A DNA stretch of 64,000 nt from Paenibacillus sp. BSR1-1 (GTDB taxonomy: Bacteria; Bacillota; Bacilli; Bacillales; Cytobacillaceae), in NCBI RefSeq assembly GCF_030403775.1, contig NZ_JAQMWQ010000002.1:186001-250000 (forward strand). Direction: 5' to 3'. A model generated the notes under the pieces. That model had not been told where the DNA came from. It saw nothing but the letters and a program-made list of their open reading frames with translations, and made no database searches. Numbering within the stretch: position 1 is the stretch's first letter; each line of letters begins with the position of its first letter. Made by a program: the position numbers and the translations under genes. Below, piece by piece: positions 26,159 to 38,420 of this stretch.

Positions 26159-26962
26159 ATGAGAATTGCGGTTTTGTCCGATATTCATGAAGGTTTAAAT
26201 CGTAAAAATACAAAGTCTGATATCATGGCAACGCTAAAAAAATGGATCGCAGTCCATTCACCGGAAGTGTTTGTCATTAGCGGCGATATGACTGCTGGCC
26301 CTGAAAAAAGTCTTGCCCTGTTAAATCAACTACAAAGTGAATATCCACAAACAAGGATATTATTTGTGCATGGAAATCACGACATATATCATAAAGATTC
26401 TGAATTGGCTTACCAAACACTACTTGAGTTTCAAGGTAACCTTGGAAATGGTCCAGTCGAATTAGATGAAAAATGGGTTATTATTGGCGATGGAGGCTGG
26501 TATGATTACACCCTTGGAATAGAAGGATATACCAATGAACAATTCCAAACTGGTACTTTTAATGACTTTACGTGGCCAGATAAAACAAATGCTCATTGGA
26601 CTGGGAATGATTATGAAGTAACTGAACGTTATATTACAAGAATAGAGAACTGGTTAAGCAAATATCGCGGAAGAAATATCATTATGGTAACACATTTCGT
26701 TCCCTGCTCACAGTTTATATTATGTAAAAACGATCCTAGTTGGGACTTTTTCAATGCGATGATGGGAAGTGCACTCTTGGGTGAATTGGCCATGAAATAT
26801 GGAGTTGAAAAATATATTTTTGGTCATATTCATACCAGATACCATGATAAATATAAAGGAATAGAAATGATATGCAACCCATTAGGCTACTATCCACATG
26901 AATGGAACTTCAAATCTGTGGAGGAGGAAATATTCTCGTCCATCAAAGTCATTACAATTTAA
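26159..26962 (+). CDS. Calcineurin-like metallophosphoesterase
   Basis: 267 aa with the five metallophosphoesterase blocks: DIHE at residues 8-11, GDMT, GNHD (about 73-76), THF and GHIHTRYH. These bind two metals for phosphoester hydrolysis. The ATG directly follows the AraC stop with GGAGGG upstream. Being co-transcribed with an AraC regulator and divergent from a permease suggests a nutrient or signal response, but substrate is unknown. No signal peptide. Confidence 0.87.
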   Translation: MRIAVLSDIHEGLNRKNTKSDIMATLKKWIAVHSPEVFVISGDMTAGPEKSLALLNQLQSEYPQTRILFVHGNHDIYHKDSELAYQTLLEFQGNLGNGPVELDEKWVIIGDGGWYDYTLGIEGYTNEQFQTGTFNDFTWPDKTNAHWTGNDYEVTERYITRIENWLSKYRGRNIIMVTHFVPCSQFILCKNDPSWDFFNAMMGSALLGELAMKYGVEKYIFGHIHTRYHDKYKGIEMICNPLGYYPHEWNFKSVEEEIFSSIKVITI

Positions 26963-27003
26963 AAGGTTCTTTTAAACTAACTATGATCCCAAACAGGAAT
27001 TTT

Positions 27004-27504
27004 CTATAATAACCTCAAACACAATACTATAATTCTATATGGAGTGGTTTGGGCGGGGATACTTTTTGTGGATGGCCCATAGATAACAATGAGATCTCGG
27101 TTCGCAGGGTTCCCTGTAAAGGATTGCCCATTTTGTAAAACCATTTGAGTGTATGGAGAAATATTTAATCGTAATCGTCCATCACTACTTACCAACTGAC
27201 TATTAAAATAATCTACTTTAACATTCTGATAAGGACTATCTTTTACCATGACAAGTGCTTGATACTGTGGAGGGTAAATAAGTGGAGCAGGTGCATTTCC
27301 GTCATAATATCCAGTCACACGATCTCCTGCTGCCACCATCACATGGTCTACAAAGTAAGTACTCGGTGACACCACGAAATTTACGATTGCTCCCATTTCG
27401 TTTACGACAGATATTAATTTATGGCAGCCATCTCCTTCACCATTATGCCCCATAAGATCTGTAATCATGGTGACGGTCCCATGAAAAGAATAAAATTTTG
27501 TCAT
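27004..27504 (-). CDS. Uncharacterised 166-aa protein
   Basis: No family identified. The protein is rich in beta-prone and Tyr/Val/Gly residues, with motifs FHGTVTMITDLMG, a GEGDGCHKL segment, VNFVVSPSTYFVD and GDRVTGYYDG that suggest an OB-fold-like barrel. No signal peptide. Excellent ribosome-binding site AGGAGGT at 8 nt before the ATG at 27504 supports coding. The last residues (IIVLCLRLL) are hydrophobic. Monocistronic and convergent with the phosphoesterase gene. Confidence 0.65.
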   Translation of the reverse strand: MTKFYSFHGTVTMITDLMGHNGEGDGCHKLISVVNEMGAIVNFVVSPSTYFVDHVMVAAGDRVTGYYDGNAPAPLIYPPQYQALVMVKDSPYQNVKVDYFNSQLVSSDGRLRLNISPYTQMVLQNGQSFTGNPANRDLIVIYGPSTKSIPAQTTPYRIIVLCLRLL

Positions 27505-27710
27505 CCTTATACCTCCTATGATTATTCATAAATTTAATGAAAGCTAACTTGATGTACCATACGTGGGTTAATACCTAGTTGACTGTGTGTATGCCCATAA
27601 TAGATAAGAAAATGTTCTGTAGATTAATAGTATGTGAGTTAAGCTATTACCAGAAAACTTCATTTGAAGTAGTAAATGAGATTTAGTAATCTGTTAAGAG
27701 GATTATTAAA

Positions 27711-28475
27711 ATGGGGATGTATTATTTGAAAACAGGAAGAAATAAATATATAAAATGGTCATATAAAATAGTTTTTATCTTAATTGGCTTATTGGGTATA
27801 AAGATTGCTGAATTTAACATCTTATATAGAGTTATTCACTGGATATGGAAAATACCTATGGGTGGAATGGAAGCGCTCATTGGCACCATTATTACTGCCA
27901 TTCTTTTTATACCATTTCTCTTTATTGTTATGAATCAAAGAATCAGATTAGAGAGAGCAGAAGAAAAGTATAAAGCTTTATCCTATTTTGACCCATTGAC
28001 TGGATTGTCAAATCGGAGATATTTTGAAGAAATATTAACCGATTCACTGATTGATCTAAAAAAGGAAAGGCAAACTGGCGTAGTTATTTTCCTTGATTTT
28101 GATGGATTTAAACATGTAAATGACAATTATGGTCATGAAATTGGGGATCTTTTATTAATCGAAATGGGAAATCGACTATTAAACTGTTTACGTAAAGAGG
28201 ATACAGTTTCACGCTTTGCGGGAGATGAATTCCTGGTTTTTTTACCAAAGATTGATCAACCTTCGGCCCCAAAAATTGTTAATAGAATCATTGAAGAGAT
28301 TAACAAACCATTTAACATAAAAAATATTCAGATTTACACATCAACAAGTATTGGTTTGGCCTTTTTTCCAGAACATGGAACAGATGCGATATGCTTAATT
28401 AGAAATGCAGATAAAGCTATGTATAAAGCTAAATTGCAAGGAAAAAACACTTATGTAATGTTTGAGGGGGAATGA
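27711..28475 (+). CDS. Membrane GGDEF-domain protein
   Basis: 254 aa. Two membrane segments (about 18-36 and 58-76), a short helix, then a GGDEF domain from about 92. The active-site signature reads FAGDEF (AGDEF variant, usually active), with the upstream DFDGFKHVNDNYGHEIGD block intact; the RxxD inhibitory site position reads RKED, which fits RxxD. A product-inhibited diguanylate cyclase is therefore likely. It lacks an EAL domain. Second c-di-GMP synthase of the window, unrelated in its sensor part to the 13.4-kb one. Confidence 0.85.
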   Translation: MGMYYLKTGRNKYIKWSYKIVFILIGLLGIKIAEFNILYRVIHWIWKIPMGGMEALIGTIITAILFIPFLFIVMNQRIRLERAEEKYKALSYFDPLTGLSNRRYFEEILTDSLIDLKKERQTGVVIFLDFDGFKHVNDNYGHEIGDLLLIEMGNRLLNCLRKEDTVSRFAGDEFLVFLPKIDQPSAPKIVNRIIEEINKPFNIKNIQIYTSTSIGLAFFPEHGTDAICLIRNADKAMYKAKLQGKNTYVMFEGE

Positions 28476-28546
28476 GGCCGAAAACCATTTCCTCCCATCT
28501 ATAAAAATACACAAACAAAAATCATTTTAATTTTTCGAGGTTTTCA

Positions 28547-28744
28547 ATGAAGGTATATACACTTAAAAGGCAATTCAATGGCTTTAAAAAAGGAACACAA
28601 TTTTACCTAATTACTGAATCAGAATTTATTGGGGTTAAAGAGTTTGTATTGAGAACAAAAGATTTAACAAATAGTATATCAATCAATGAAAATGAACTTC
28701 TTAAGAATTTTATTTTCATAAAGGATATCTACTATATCGAATGA
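28547..28744 (+). CDS. Small hypothetical protein (65 aa)
   Basis: A soluble, basic protein with strand-rich pattern (MKVYTLKRQFNGFKKGTQFYLI ... EFVLRTKD). CGAGG stands 6 nt before the ATG at 28547. The N-terminal KRQFNGFKKGTQF stretch resembles short SH3-like RNA- or protein-binding barrels, but I cannot name a family. It sits 71 bp after the GGDEF gene and before the rph leader. Confidence 0.5.
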   Translation: MKVYTLKRQFNGFKKGTQFYLITESEFIGVKEFVLRTKDLTNSISINENELLKNFIFIKDIYYIE

Positions 28745-28912
28745 AAGGCATGCTTTCGAGAGGATGAACCGGGGTATCAGATTACTGTATGGCAGGGAAA
28801 GCTAAATTTTTTCGAACTATCCCTAATTTAATTATACCACATAAAAAATGGTCAAAATAGACTTTTTATTGTCATTTTCTACTGCTAAAATCAAAAGAAC
28901 CTTACTGGTTAG

Positions 28913-31525
<2,613 letters not shown>

Positions 31526-31550
31526 TAGGATTCCGACAAAACTAACCAAA

Positions 31551-31581
31551 GCGATTGTTCAACGGAACAGTCGCTTTTTTT
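31551..31581 (+). terminator. Terminator of rph
   Basis: Stem GCGATTGTTC/GGAACAGTCGC followed by seven T. Confidence 0.85.
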
Positions 31582-31808
31582 GTTACGCAAATAGTGCGGT
31601 TTGACAATTCTTTTAACTGAAAATTAAATCCATATTCACTGATAGTTTTGTTTTAAAATATGAGTTTGGTGTCATGGATTGAAGATTCCGTTGCAAGTGC
31701 TGTTACTTTCTGAAAACTCTTGCAACCCTTATTCAAAAAAGAATATACTTATTCTAATAAAAATGTGAATTCCTATTATGAAATTAAGAGATAAAAGGAT
31801 GGATGGAA

Positions 31809-32276
31809 ATGTCCTATAGTGTTGATTTTAAAAATGTGTCTACGGTTGGTTTAGAGTCTTCGCCTGTAAGAGAAGCGCTAGCTGGTTTACGAGCTAATGA
31901 AGCTCGTTATTTTATGACCAAATACAAGCATGAATTTACGGTTGTACCAGCGAGCGAAAGCCAGGAGACCCTTGATTATGTGAACCGAATTTTGAAAGTA
32001 GAACGTGATATTGAGTTTGCGGCCGAACCTTTAGAAACGTCGCGTTTTCAAGTGGAAAATATCAAAATGGCCTACGTCTTTTATGAGGATGGTCTTTCGG
32101 TCAATGTCATGTATACGGTTGATGGACCTAAGCCGAAGCGGGCCGTTGGATTTAAGCTTTCTGATGGAATGGAGGTACCAAAGGAGTTAGAAGGGAAGTT
32201 TAAGTTTGCCAGGCAGAAGTCTAAACTAGCGGGTACCATTCGGGGCTCGTACTTTGTAATTAAAGGAGAATATTAA
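31809..32276 (+). CDS. Uncharacterised 155-aa protein
   Basis: No family named with confidence. The protein is soluble: a helical N-terminal part (SPVREALAGLRANEARYFMTKYKHEF), a beta-rich middle with VNVMYTVDGPKPKRAVGF, and a C-terminal strand pair ending GSYFVIKGEY. The start at 31809 is chosen for AAAAGG at 10 nt; the ATG 6 nt upstream is also possible. Single gene between rph and the cold-shock gene. Confidence 0.6.
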   Translation: MSYSVDFKNVSTVGLESSPVREALAGLRANEARYFMTKYKHEFTVVPASESQETLDYVNRILKVERDIEFAAEPLETSRFQVENIKMAYVFYEDGLSVNVMYTVDGPKPKRAVGFKLSDGMEVPKELEGKFKFARQKSKLAGTIRGSYFVIKGEY

Positions 32277-32443
32277 AGTAAGCAGAAGCACAAAACTGGT
32301 CTAAAGATTGTAAACTTGAAAACGTTTTTAATTAGTGATATTCTTTAATAAATATTTTTGTTCGGTGTTTTTCTTCTTGATGATCACTAAGAGCAAGGAT
32401 AGTAATATATTGTGTGTTTAACACACTAGGAGGCAAATGAAAA

Positions 32444-32644
32444 ATGGAAAATGGTAAAGTAAAATGGTTTAACAGCGAAAAAGGCTTCGGATTCATCGAG
32501 CGTGAAGGTGGAGAAGATGTATTCGTTCACTTCTCAGCTATCCAAGGCGAAGGCTTCAAAACTCTTGAAGAAGGTCAATCCGTTACTTTTGACGTTGAGC
32601 AAGGTAACCGTGGACCACAAGCGGCTAACGTTCGTAAAGCTTAA
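32444..32644 (+). CDS. Cold-shock protein (CspA/CspB family)
   Basis: 66-aa cold-shock domain. RNP1 KGFGFIE (residues 16-22) and RNP2 VFVHF (28-32) are intact. These proteins bind single-stranded RNA and DNA and melt structured mRNA. Start ATG behind AGGAGG. The gap before it (32277-32443) is long and AT-rich, in keeping with the untranslated leaders of csp mRNAs, but no cold-box motif is claimed. A strong terminator follows. Confidence 0.95.
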   Translation: MENGKVKWFNSEKGFGFIEREGGEDVFVHFSAIQGEGFKTLEEGQSVTFDVEQGNRGPQAANVRKA

Positions 32645-32650
32645 TTCAAA

Positions 32651-32681
32651 AAAACAGACTCCACTTTGGAGTCTGTTTTTT
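32651..32681 (+). terminator. Terminator of the csp gene
   Basis: Stem CAGACTCCA/TGGAGTCTG with a 3-nt loop and six T. Confidence 0.9.
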
Positions 32682-32697
32682 AATGCTAAAAAAAGAA

Positions 32698-32719
32698 CCC
32701 CACCTTAGAATGGGTGGGG
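32698..32719 (-). terminator. Terminator of hcp
   Basis: Stem CCCCACC/GGGTGGGG, followed on the minus strand by TTCTTTTTTT, about 90 bp after the hcp stop. Confidence 0.75.
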
Positions 32720-32809
32720 AAGCAGAAAACAGTAAAACAAATGGTAAACAAAGTGTAACATATTAATATTGAAATACCTAATTCACGCGTTTCGGTTTTA
32801 TTATTCGAC

Positions 32810-34114
32810 TTACGACTGATTAGTTGAAAGTTGAAGCATTTCCTGTATATCCGCTTGGGCTGTGCCGATTAATTTTAAATTAAATGTGTCTTGAAGAACG
32901 TTCATTACACCTTCAGAAATGAATTCAGGTGGTTTTGGTCCGATTCTGACATCTTTAATACCTAGACTGAACAGACCTAAAAGAATGGCAACTGCTTTTT
33001 GTTCAAACCATGAAAGAACGATGCTGACAGGAAGTTCATTAATCTCACATTCAAAAGCCTCTGCAAGCCCCTTAGCAATTTTAATGGTTGAAACAGAGTT
33101 ATTACATTGGCCTAAATCAATATACCGTGGAATATCTGTACCAGGTACAGTTCCATAATCAACATCATTAAAACGGAATTTTCCGCATGATGTTGTAAGG
33201 ATCACTGTCTCAGGAGGCAGGGATGTTGCAAATTCACGGTAGTATTCTCCTCCTTTACCAGGTGCATCGCAACCAGCAATAACAAAAAATCTTTTAATTT
33301 TTCCTTCTTTAACAGCTGCAATGACTTCTGGTGCTAAACCTAAAACGGTTTCATGATGGAATCCGGTTAATAGTGTTTCATCAGAATCTATATTGGCTTC
33401 AGGTAGTTCCAATGCTCTTTCGATTAATGCTGAAAAATCATCATTAACAATTTTTTGGACATTTTCTAAACCGGCTACTTCATAACTAAACATGCGATCT
33501 GCATAAGTACCTTTAATAGGCATTACACAATTGGTAGTCGCTAAAATAGCTCCAGGGAATTTTTCAAAAAGGCGGCGTTGATCGTACCAAGCCTTCCCGA
33601 TATTTCCTTTTAAATGCGAATATTTTTTCAATACCGGATAACCATGAGCAGGAAGCATTTCAGAATGGGTATAGATATTGATACCTTTTCCTTCCGTCTG
33701 CTTTAGTAATTCTTCTAAAGCAAAAAGATTGTGACCAGTAACAACAATACATTTACCTTCAATTTTATTTTGGCTCACTCGAATCGGTTCCGGAATTCCA
33801 AGTCTACTTGTGTGTGCTTCATCTAGTAACTCCATAACACGCACTGCCGATTGACCAACTTTCATCGCCATATCGATATGCTCTTGTAAGTTAAAGTTTG
33901 AATTTGTCAGTGTCAAATAAAGGGCTTCGTGTGTAGTTGAATCTACGAAATGATCTGTGAATCCCAGCTGGTTAGCGTGAGTACGATAGGCAGCAATACC
34001 CTTTAATCCAAAAATAATTGTATCTTGTAAACTTGCAATCGTTTCATCTTTTCCACAAACACCGATTACATTGCAACCGCCAGTTGGAGTTTGCTCACAT
34101 TGATAACAAAACAT
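32810..34114 (-). CDS. hcp: Hybrid cluster protein (hydroxylamine reductase)
   Basis: 434 aa, the short form lacking the three-helix insertion. The N-terminal 4Fe-4S ligands are Cys3, Cys6, Cys14 and Cys20. Hybrid-cluster ligands lie in VVTGHNLFALEE (His), TTNCVMP, IAGCDAPGKG, TTSCGKFRF and the later GQCNNS motif. Hcp handles nitrosative stress, acting as NO reductase with protein S-nitrosylation activity in E. coli and as hydroxylamine reductase in vitro. The start at 34114 is chosen for GAAAGAGGG and because the family begins MFCYQCEQ. No clear Fnr palindrome upstream. Confidence 0.95.
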   Translation of the reverse strand: MFCYQCEQTPTGGCNVIGVCGKDETIASLQDTIIFGLKGIAAYRTHANQLGFTDHFVDSTTHEALYLTLTNSNFNLQEHIDMAMKVGQSAVRVMELLDEAHTSRLGIPEPIRVSQNKIEGKCIVVTGHNLFALEELLKQTEGKGINIYTHSEMLPAHGYPVLKKYSHLKGNIGKAWYDQRRLFEKFPGAILATTNCVMPIKGTYADRMFSYEVAGLENVQKIVNDDFSALIERALELPEANIDSDETLLTGFHHETVLGLAPEVIAAVKEGKIKRFFVIAGCDAPGKGGEYYREFATSLPPETVILTTSCGKFRFNDVDYGTVPGTDIPRYIDLGQCNNSVSTIKIAKGLAEAFECEINELPVSIVLSWFEQKAVAILLGLFSLGIKDVRIGPKPPEFISEGVMNVLQDTFNLKLIGTAQADIQEMLQLSTNQS

Positions 34115-34452
34115 TTTTTTCCCTCTTTCCATTTTTGTCAGTTTTCCAGCTAATAAACTTTCTCTTTTTTGTGTGAATGATTGAATAAGTGTCATATGTA
34201 AAAAACATATAATCAACTTGGTTACATGGCTATTATAAATTCGTTGATTTAGAATTTGGAGCTCTTCAAGAAACAGTTCACAAACAAGTCAAAAAGATTT
34301 GAACACTTCGTGACAAGAGAGAGCTGAAGAACCCACCGCCATTTTGGAGTAGAAGCATTTTAAAGTAAAAATGAAAATTTTATATATAAAAATTATTTCG
34401 TTATTGACTCTTGGGAAATTTTTGAATAAACTATTGTTAAATTATTTAATAA
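34115..34452. other. Intergenic region between hcp and the T-box leader
   Basis: This gap carries the divergent promoters of hcp (minus) and the T-box transcript (plus). AT-rich; I find no ORF, no convincing Fnr, NsrR or ResD site and no repeat. Confidence 0.4.
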
Positions 34453-34749
34453 AGGCAATGAAGAGAAAAAGTAAAATGTAACTGTTTTTCACCAGAGAGC
34501 TTCGGTAGCTGAAAAGAGGCAAAAACATTCATTTGAACAATGGTCTCTGAGCTTCGGACTGAACGTATTTTAGTATTAGTAGGTTACGACGGGATTTGGC
34601 ACTCGTTATTAATGTCACAGTATAAGAGTAGCTTTTAATACTCCGTACTTGTTGAGGCAAATGGTGTGAACTATTTGCAAATTAAGGTGGTATCGCGTGG
34701 AAATTTAAACCTCGCCCTTAACTATTACAGTTAAGGCGAGGTTTTTTTG
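34453..34749 (+). promoter_or_regulatory. T-box leader, methionine specifier
   Basis: All T-box landmarks are present in order: the AGAG-rich Stem I (GAAGAGAAAAAGTA, then AGAGAGCTTCGGTAGCTGAA), a specifier region with GAAC followed by ATG at 34540-34542 and CTGAGC, the antiterminator T-box AAGGTGGTATCGCG at 34684-34697, and a terminator (AACCTCGCC.../GGCGAGGTT plus T run, 34708-34748). The TGGT bulge pairs with an acceptor end carrying discriminator A, as in tRNA-Met. Uncharged tRNA-Met should let transcription proceed into the MetRS gene. Confidence 0.9.
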
Positions 34750-34785
34750 TTTTTTAAATGATATTTTTTAAGGAGGTTTTAATCA

Positions 34786-36420
34786 ATGAGTATTTTTATT
34801 GGTGGGGCTTGGGCATATGCGAACGGCTCATTACATTTAGGTCATATTTCAAGTTTGTTGCCTGGCGACATTCTAGCGAGATATTACCGTTTAAAGGGTG
34901 AAAAAGTTTTGTATGTTTCAGGAAGCGATTGTAATGGAACACCGATTACAGTCAGAGCAAAGCAAGAAGGTGTTTCTCCAAAAGTGATTGCAGACCGTTA
35001 TCATAAAGAATTTGAAGATTGTTTTTCAAGATTAGGATTCTCATACGATACTTATACAAGAACTGACACTGCACATCACCATAAAATCGTTCAAGAGATA
35101 TTCTTAAAGTTACTTGATAAGGGTCTGATTTACAAAAAAGAAATCGAACAAACCTATTGTGAACATTGTCAACAGTTTTTACCTGATCGTTATGTTGAAG
35201 GAATTTGTCCTGTTTGTAAAGAGCCTTCGCGTGGCGATCAATGTGACAATTGCTCAACGATTTTAGAACCACTTGAATTACTTGAAAGAAAATGCAAAAT
35301 TTGCGGACACGAACCTACTACAAGATTCACTGAGCATTTTTACTTTTTTTTAAGCTCTTTCCAAAATGTTTTGGAAAACTATACTCAAGAAGCAGAAGAC
35401 AATACCCTATGGAGGGAAAATGCCATTTCTCTTACGAAACGATACTTAAAAGAAGGTTTGCAAGATAGGGCCGTTTCAAGGGATTTGCCTATTGGGGTTA
35501 GTGTTCCAGTTGCTGGATATGAAGATAAGAAGGTCTATGTTTGGATTGAGGCTGTATCAGGATACTACACTGCAAGCAAACTATGGGCAAAGGAAACAGC
35601 TAGCGATGATTCAACATTTTGGGATTCCTCCACTCAATCCTATTATGTTCACGGAAAAGACAATATCCCTTTCCATTCAATTATTTGGCCTGGAATTCTT
35701 GCTGGTCTTGGAAAAGAACCATTACCAACGCATATCGTTTCAAACGAGTATTTGACATTGGAAAAGAAAAAATTATCTACAAGTAAAAACTGGGCAGTTT
35801 GGGTTCCAGATATTTTAGAAAGATACGAACCAGATTCCATACGTTATTTTTTAACCATCAACGCACCAGAGAACCGTGATGCTGATTTTTCTTGGAAAGA
35901 GTTTATCTACAGCCATAATAGTGAGTTATTAGGGGCTTATGGAAACTTCGTTAATCGGACATTAAAATTTATTGAAAAGTCATTTGATGGTGCTATTCCT
36001 GAAAAGAACATAACTACGAATATTCAAGATAAAGTGAATAGTTTATACAAGGAAGTAGGTAATTGTATTGAAACGGCAGCTTTCAAACTAGGATTGGAAA
36101 AAGTATTTGAAACTGTTAGATTTTCGAACAAATACTTTGATGAACAACAACCATGGAAACAAATAAAAGATGATGCCGAGTCTTGCAAACAAACGCTGGC
36201 GAACTGTGTTTATCTAATTGCAAATTTAGCTCATATCCTTACACCATATCTTCCTTTTTCAAGCAGAAAAGTCAAGGAAATGATAAACACAACAGAAAAG
36301 GAATGGAGAGCGTTTTTGGTTAAGTCACAACATGTGTCAAATGTTGAACCGTTGTTTGAACGAATAGACCCAGGAAAAATTCAAGAAGAAATTGAAAGAT
36401 TAAACAACCAGCCTGTTTAA
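34786..36420 (+). CDS. metG: Methionyl-tRNA synthetase, second type (two zinc knuckles)
   Basis: 544 aa class Ia synthetase. HLGH (17-20) is the HIGH motif and KLSTS (329-333) the KMSKS motif. Four Cys pairs lie at 125/128, 141/144, 153/156 and 170/173, a double-knuckle zinc domain like E. coli MetRS, unlike B. subtilis MetS. There is no C-terminal tRNA-binding domain. Such MetRS2-type enzymes occur as extra copies in some Bacilli and streptococci, where they give resistance to MetRS inhibitors. AAGGAGG before ATG. Controlled by the T-box leader. I infer a housekeeping metS elsewhere. Confidence 0.93.
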   Translation: MSIFIGGAWAYANGSLHLGHISSLLPGDILARYYRLKGEKVLYVSGSDCNGTPITVRAKQEGVSPKVIADRYHKEFEDCFSRLGFSYDTYTRTDTAHHHKIVQEIFLKLLDKGLIYKKEIEQTYCEHCQQFLPDRYVEGICPVCKEPSRGDQCDNCSTILEPLELLERKCKICGHEPTTRFTEHFYFFLSSFQNVLENYTQEAEDNTLWRENAISLTKRYLKEGLQDRAVSRDLPIGVSVPVAGYEDKKVYVWIEAVSGYYTASKLWAKETASDDSTFWDSSTQSYYVHGKDNIPFHSIIWPGILAGLGKEPLPTHIVSNEYLTLEKKKLSTSKNWAVWVPDILERYEPDSIRYFLTINAPENRDADFSWKEFIYSHNSELLGAYGNFVNRTLKFIEKSFDGAIPEKNITTNIQDKVNSLYKEVGNCIETAAFKLGLEKVFETVRFSNKYFDEQQPWKQIKDDAESCKQTLANCVYLIANLAHILTPYLPFSSRKVKEMINTTEKEWRAFLVKSQHVSNVEPLFERIDPGKIQEEIERLNNQPV

Positions 36421-36471
36421 TACAGATTAAAAGGGGATTTTTCAGGTGTATACAAAAAAATAATTTTCTCG

Positions 36472-36502
36472 TCTTTCCCTTTGTTAGAAGGGGAAGATTT
36501 TT
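36472..36502 (+). terminator. Terminator of the MetRS gene
   Basis: Stem TCTTTCCCTT/AAGGGGAAGA with a 6-nt loop and T run. Confidence 0.75.
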
Positions 36503-36634
36503 ATCTTTTCAACCACATATTTTCTGAAACCCGTTCGAAAATAAATTTGGTAAAAATACCTATGATGGCACAAAAACGGGCTTTTTTGATGAAAAGTTTT
36601 ATTGACAAATGGTGCTATTCGGTAATACTATATA

Positions 36635-36661
36635 CTAGTAGTCAGTAATACTGAATATCAG
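36635..36661 (+). promoter_or_regulatory. Putative PadR operator in the padR promoter
   Basis: A 27-bp block, opening CTAGTAGTCAGTAATACTG and ending AATATCAG, differs at two positions from a block upstream of the ABC genes (37576-37602). It contains the AGTAATACTG near-palindrome and overlaps a promoter-like region with TTGACA at 36602-36607. The repeat before both transcription units suggests autoregulation and control of the exporter by PadR. Confidence 0.6.
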
Positions 36662-36729
36662 CAACACAAAATGCCTGTGATACAGAGGACTGAAAAATAT
36701 ATAAGTGAAATATAAATGGAGGTAAAATA

Positions 36730-37074
36730 TTGGAAAATATTACGGAAATGCTGAAAGGGGTGCTTGAGGGTTGTGTGCTTGAAATCATCAGTCGTGGCGA
36801 AACGTACGGCTATGAAATTACGCAACAGCTGCGAGAACTTGGCTTCACTGATGTTGTGGAAGGCACAGTTTATACGATTACCATGAGGCTTGAGAAAAAC
36901 AATCTGGTGGAAATTGAGAAAAAGCCATCCACTATGGGGCCACCGAGAAAATTTTACACACTCAACACAGCAGGTCAAGAGCAACTTGAAGTTTTTTGGA
37001 AAAAATGGGATTTCGTCTCAAGTAAAATTAACGAACTTAAAACTAAAATAAAATTAAAGGGAGAAATAACATGA
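36730..37074 (+). CDS. PadR family transcriptional regulator
   Basis: 114 aa winged helix of PadR type: [21 protein letters not shown] in the first helices, then [19 protein letters not shown] in the recognition region and wing, and a C-terminal dimerisation helix. TTG start behind GGAGGT. The ATG of the DUF1048 gene overlaps its stop by 4 bp. PadR proteins of this group repress drug-efflux genes and respond to the drug itself. The twin 27-bp blocks are likely its binding sites. Confidence 0.9.
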   Translation: MENITEMLKGVLEGCVLEIISRGETYGYEITQQLRELGFTDVVEGTVYTITMRLEKNNLVEIEKKPSTMGPPRKFYTLNTAGQEQLEVFWKKWDFVSSKINELKTKIKLKGEIT

Positions 37075-37412
37075 GTATTTTTGAAAAAATTATCGGAAGT
37101 CTGGATGACAAGCGGGAATGGAAGGCGATGGAGGCGCGTGCGAAGGCACTTCCAAGTGAGTACCGCAACGCTTACAAAGCTATCCAAAAATATATGTGGA
37201 CTGCTGGTGGTGGTCCCATCGACTGGAAGGACAGCAGCCGTATCTTTTACGGCATTCTCGACCTGTTCGAGGAAGGTGCAGCGGACGGCAAGAAAGTTAC
37301 TGACCTTACAGGCGAGGACGTGGCCGCTTTCTGCGACGAGTTAGTGAAGGACGAGAAAACTTGGAGGGACAAATATCGCAAGAAGTTGAACGATACGATT
37401 GGTCGTGGCTAA
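37071..37412 (+). CDS. DUF1048 family protein
   Basis: 113 aa, helical, opening with a [20 protein letters not shown] motif and containing [28 protein letters not shown] and a final [11 protein letters not shown]1048 proteins nearly always travel with PadR regulators and ABC exporters in Firmicutes; their own role is unknown. Translation is coupled to padR by a 4-bp ATGA overlap. Codons are richer in G and C than in neighbouring chromosomal genes. Confidence 0.85.
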   Translation: MSIFEKIIGSLDDKREWKAMEARAKALPSEYRNAYKAIQKYMWTAGGGPIDWKDSSRIFYGILDLFEEGAADGKKVTDLTGEDVAAFCDELVKDEKTWRDKYRKKLNDTIGRG

Positions 37413-37575
37413 TGGCGAAATCCTAGAAGTCGATTTTCACCTAGCATCGATACTAAAGAGGAATCAGAGTATCATGAAGCGATAGGGAAAAAAGAAAATT
37501 CAATAGATCATACCGACTGAATAGCTGGTTACAAATGTAATGTGTTCACCTTCACTATTCAGTTATATTTTTATC

Positions 37576-37602
37576 CTAGTAGTAAGTAATACAGAATATC
37601 AG
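37576..37602 (+). promoter_or_regulatory. Second copy of the putative PadR operator
   Basis: The 27-bp block (CTAGTAGTAAGTAATACAG, then AATATCAG) matches the one at 36635-36661 at 25 of 27 positions and lies 57 bp before the ABC ATPase start, as expected for a shared regulator. Confidence 0.6.
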
Positions 37603-37658
37603 TCAGACTTAGTAGCGAAGTATAGGCAATCTAACGCTTTTATAAGGAGGAAATAATT

Positions 37659-38420
37659 ATGAGCAGTGCAGCGATTTCTGTAAAAGGGTTAAAAAAATCC
37701 TTTAAAGATAAGGAAGTCTTAAAGGGGGTCGATTTTGAGGTGCGGCGTGGCGAAATTTTCGCACTGCTGGGCTCAAATGGAGCGGGCAAGACGACGACGG
37801 TCAACATCCTCTCGACGCTGATGAAGCCAGATGGCGGCGAAGTAGGGATTTGCGGCTTTGACGTCAAGCATCAACCAAATCATGTTCGCCAGAGTATCAG
37901 TTTGACAGGGCAGTTCGCAGCTTTAGACGGAATGCTCACAGGAAGGGAAAACCTGATGATGATCGCCAAATTGCGGGGTGTTTCCAATCCCGCTCAAGTC
38001 GCCGACAATCTGCTTGCAAGATTCAGCCTCACCGATGCGGGCAACCGCCGGGCGGACAAATATTCCGGCGGGATGAAACGCCGGCTTGACCTCGCCATGA
38101 GCCTGATCAGTACCCCGGAAGTCATTTTTCTCGACGAACCGACCACCGGGCTTGATCCCGAAGCGCGGATTGAAGTCTGGGAAACTGTTAAGGAGCTTGC
38201 AGCCGGCGGCACGACCATCTTGCTGACGACCCAGTACCTAGAGGAAGCCGAACAACTGGCGGACCGTATCGCCATCTTACATGGCGGAAAAATCATCACG
38301 ACCGGTACCCTTACCGATCTCAAGGAGATGTTCCCGCCAGCGAAAGTGGAGTACATCGAGAAGCAGCCGACATTGGAAGAAATTTTCCTCGCAATCATCG
38401 GCAAAAAGGAGGAGATGTAA
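37659..38420 (+). CDS. ABC transporter ATP-binding protein, DrrA-like
   Basis: 253 aa. Walker A GSNGAGKTT, Q-loop, signature YSGGMKRRLDLAMSL, Walker B VIFLDEPTTGLDP and the H-loop region TTQYLEEAEQ are all intact. The short C-terminal tail (PTLEEIFLAIIG) is the DrrA-type ending, though the usual longer domain is reduced. With the permease that starts one base later it should form an ABC-2 exporter for a drug or hydrophobic compound. AAGGAGG before ATG. GC-rich codon choice points to transfer. Confidence 0.92.
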   Translation: MSSAAISVKGLKKSFKDKEVLKGVDFEVRRGEIFALLGSNGAGKTTTVNILSTLMKPDGGEVGICGFDVKHQPNHVRQSISLTGQFAALDGMLTGRENLMMIAKLRGVSNPAQVADNLLARFSLTDAGNRRADKYSGGMKRRLDLAMSLISTPEVIFLDEPTTGLDPEARIEVWETVKELAAGGTTILLTTQYLEEAEQLADRIAILHGGKIITTGTLTDLKEMFPPAKVEYIEKQPTLEEIFLAIIGKKEEM

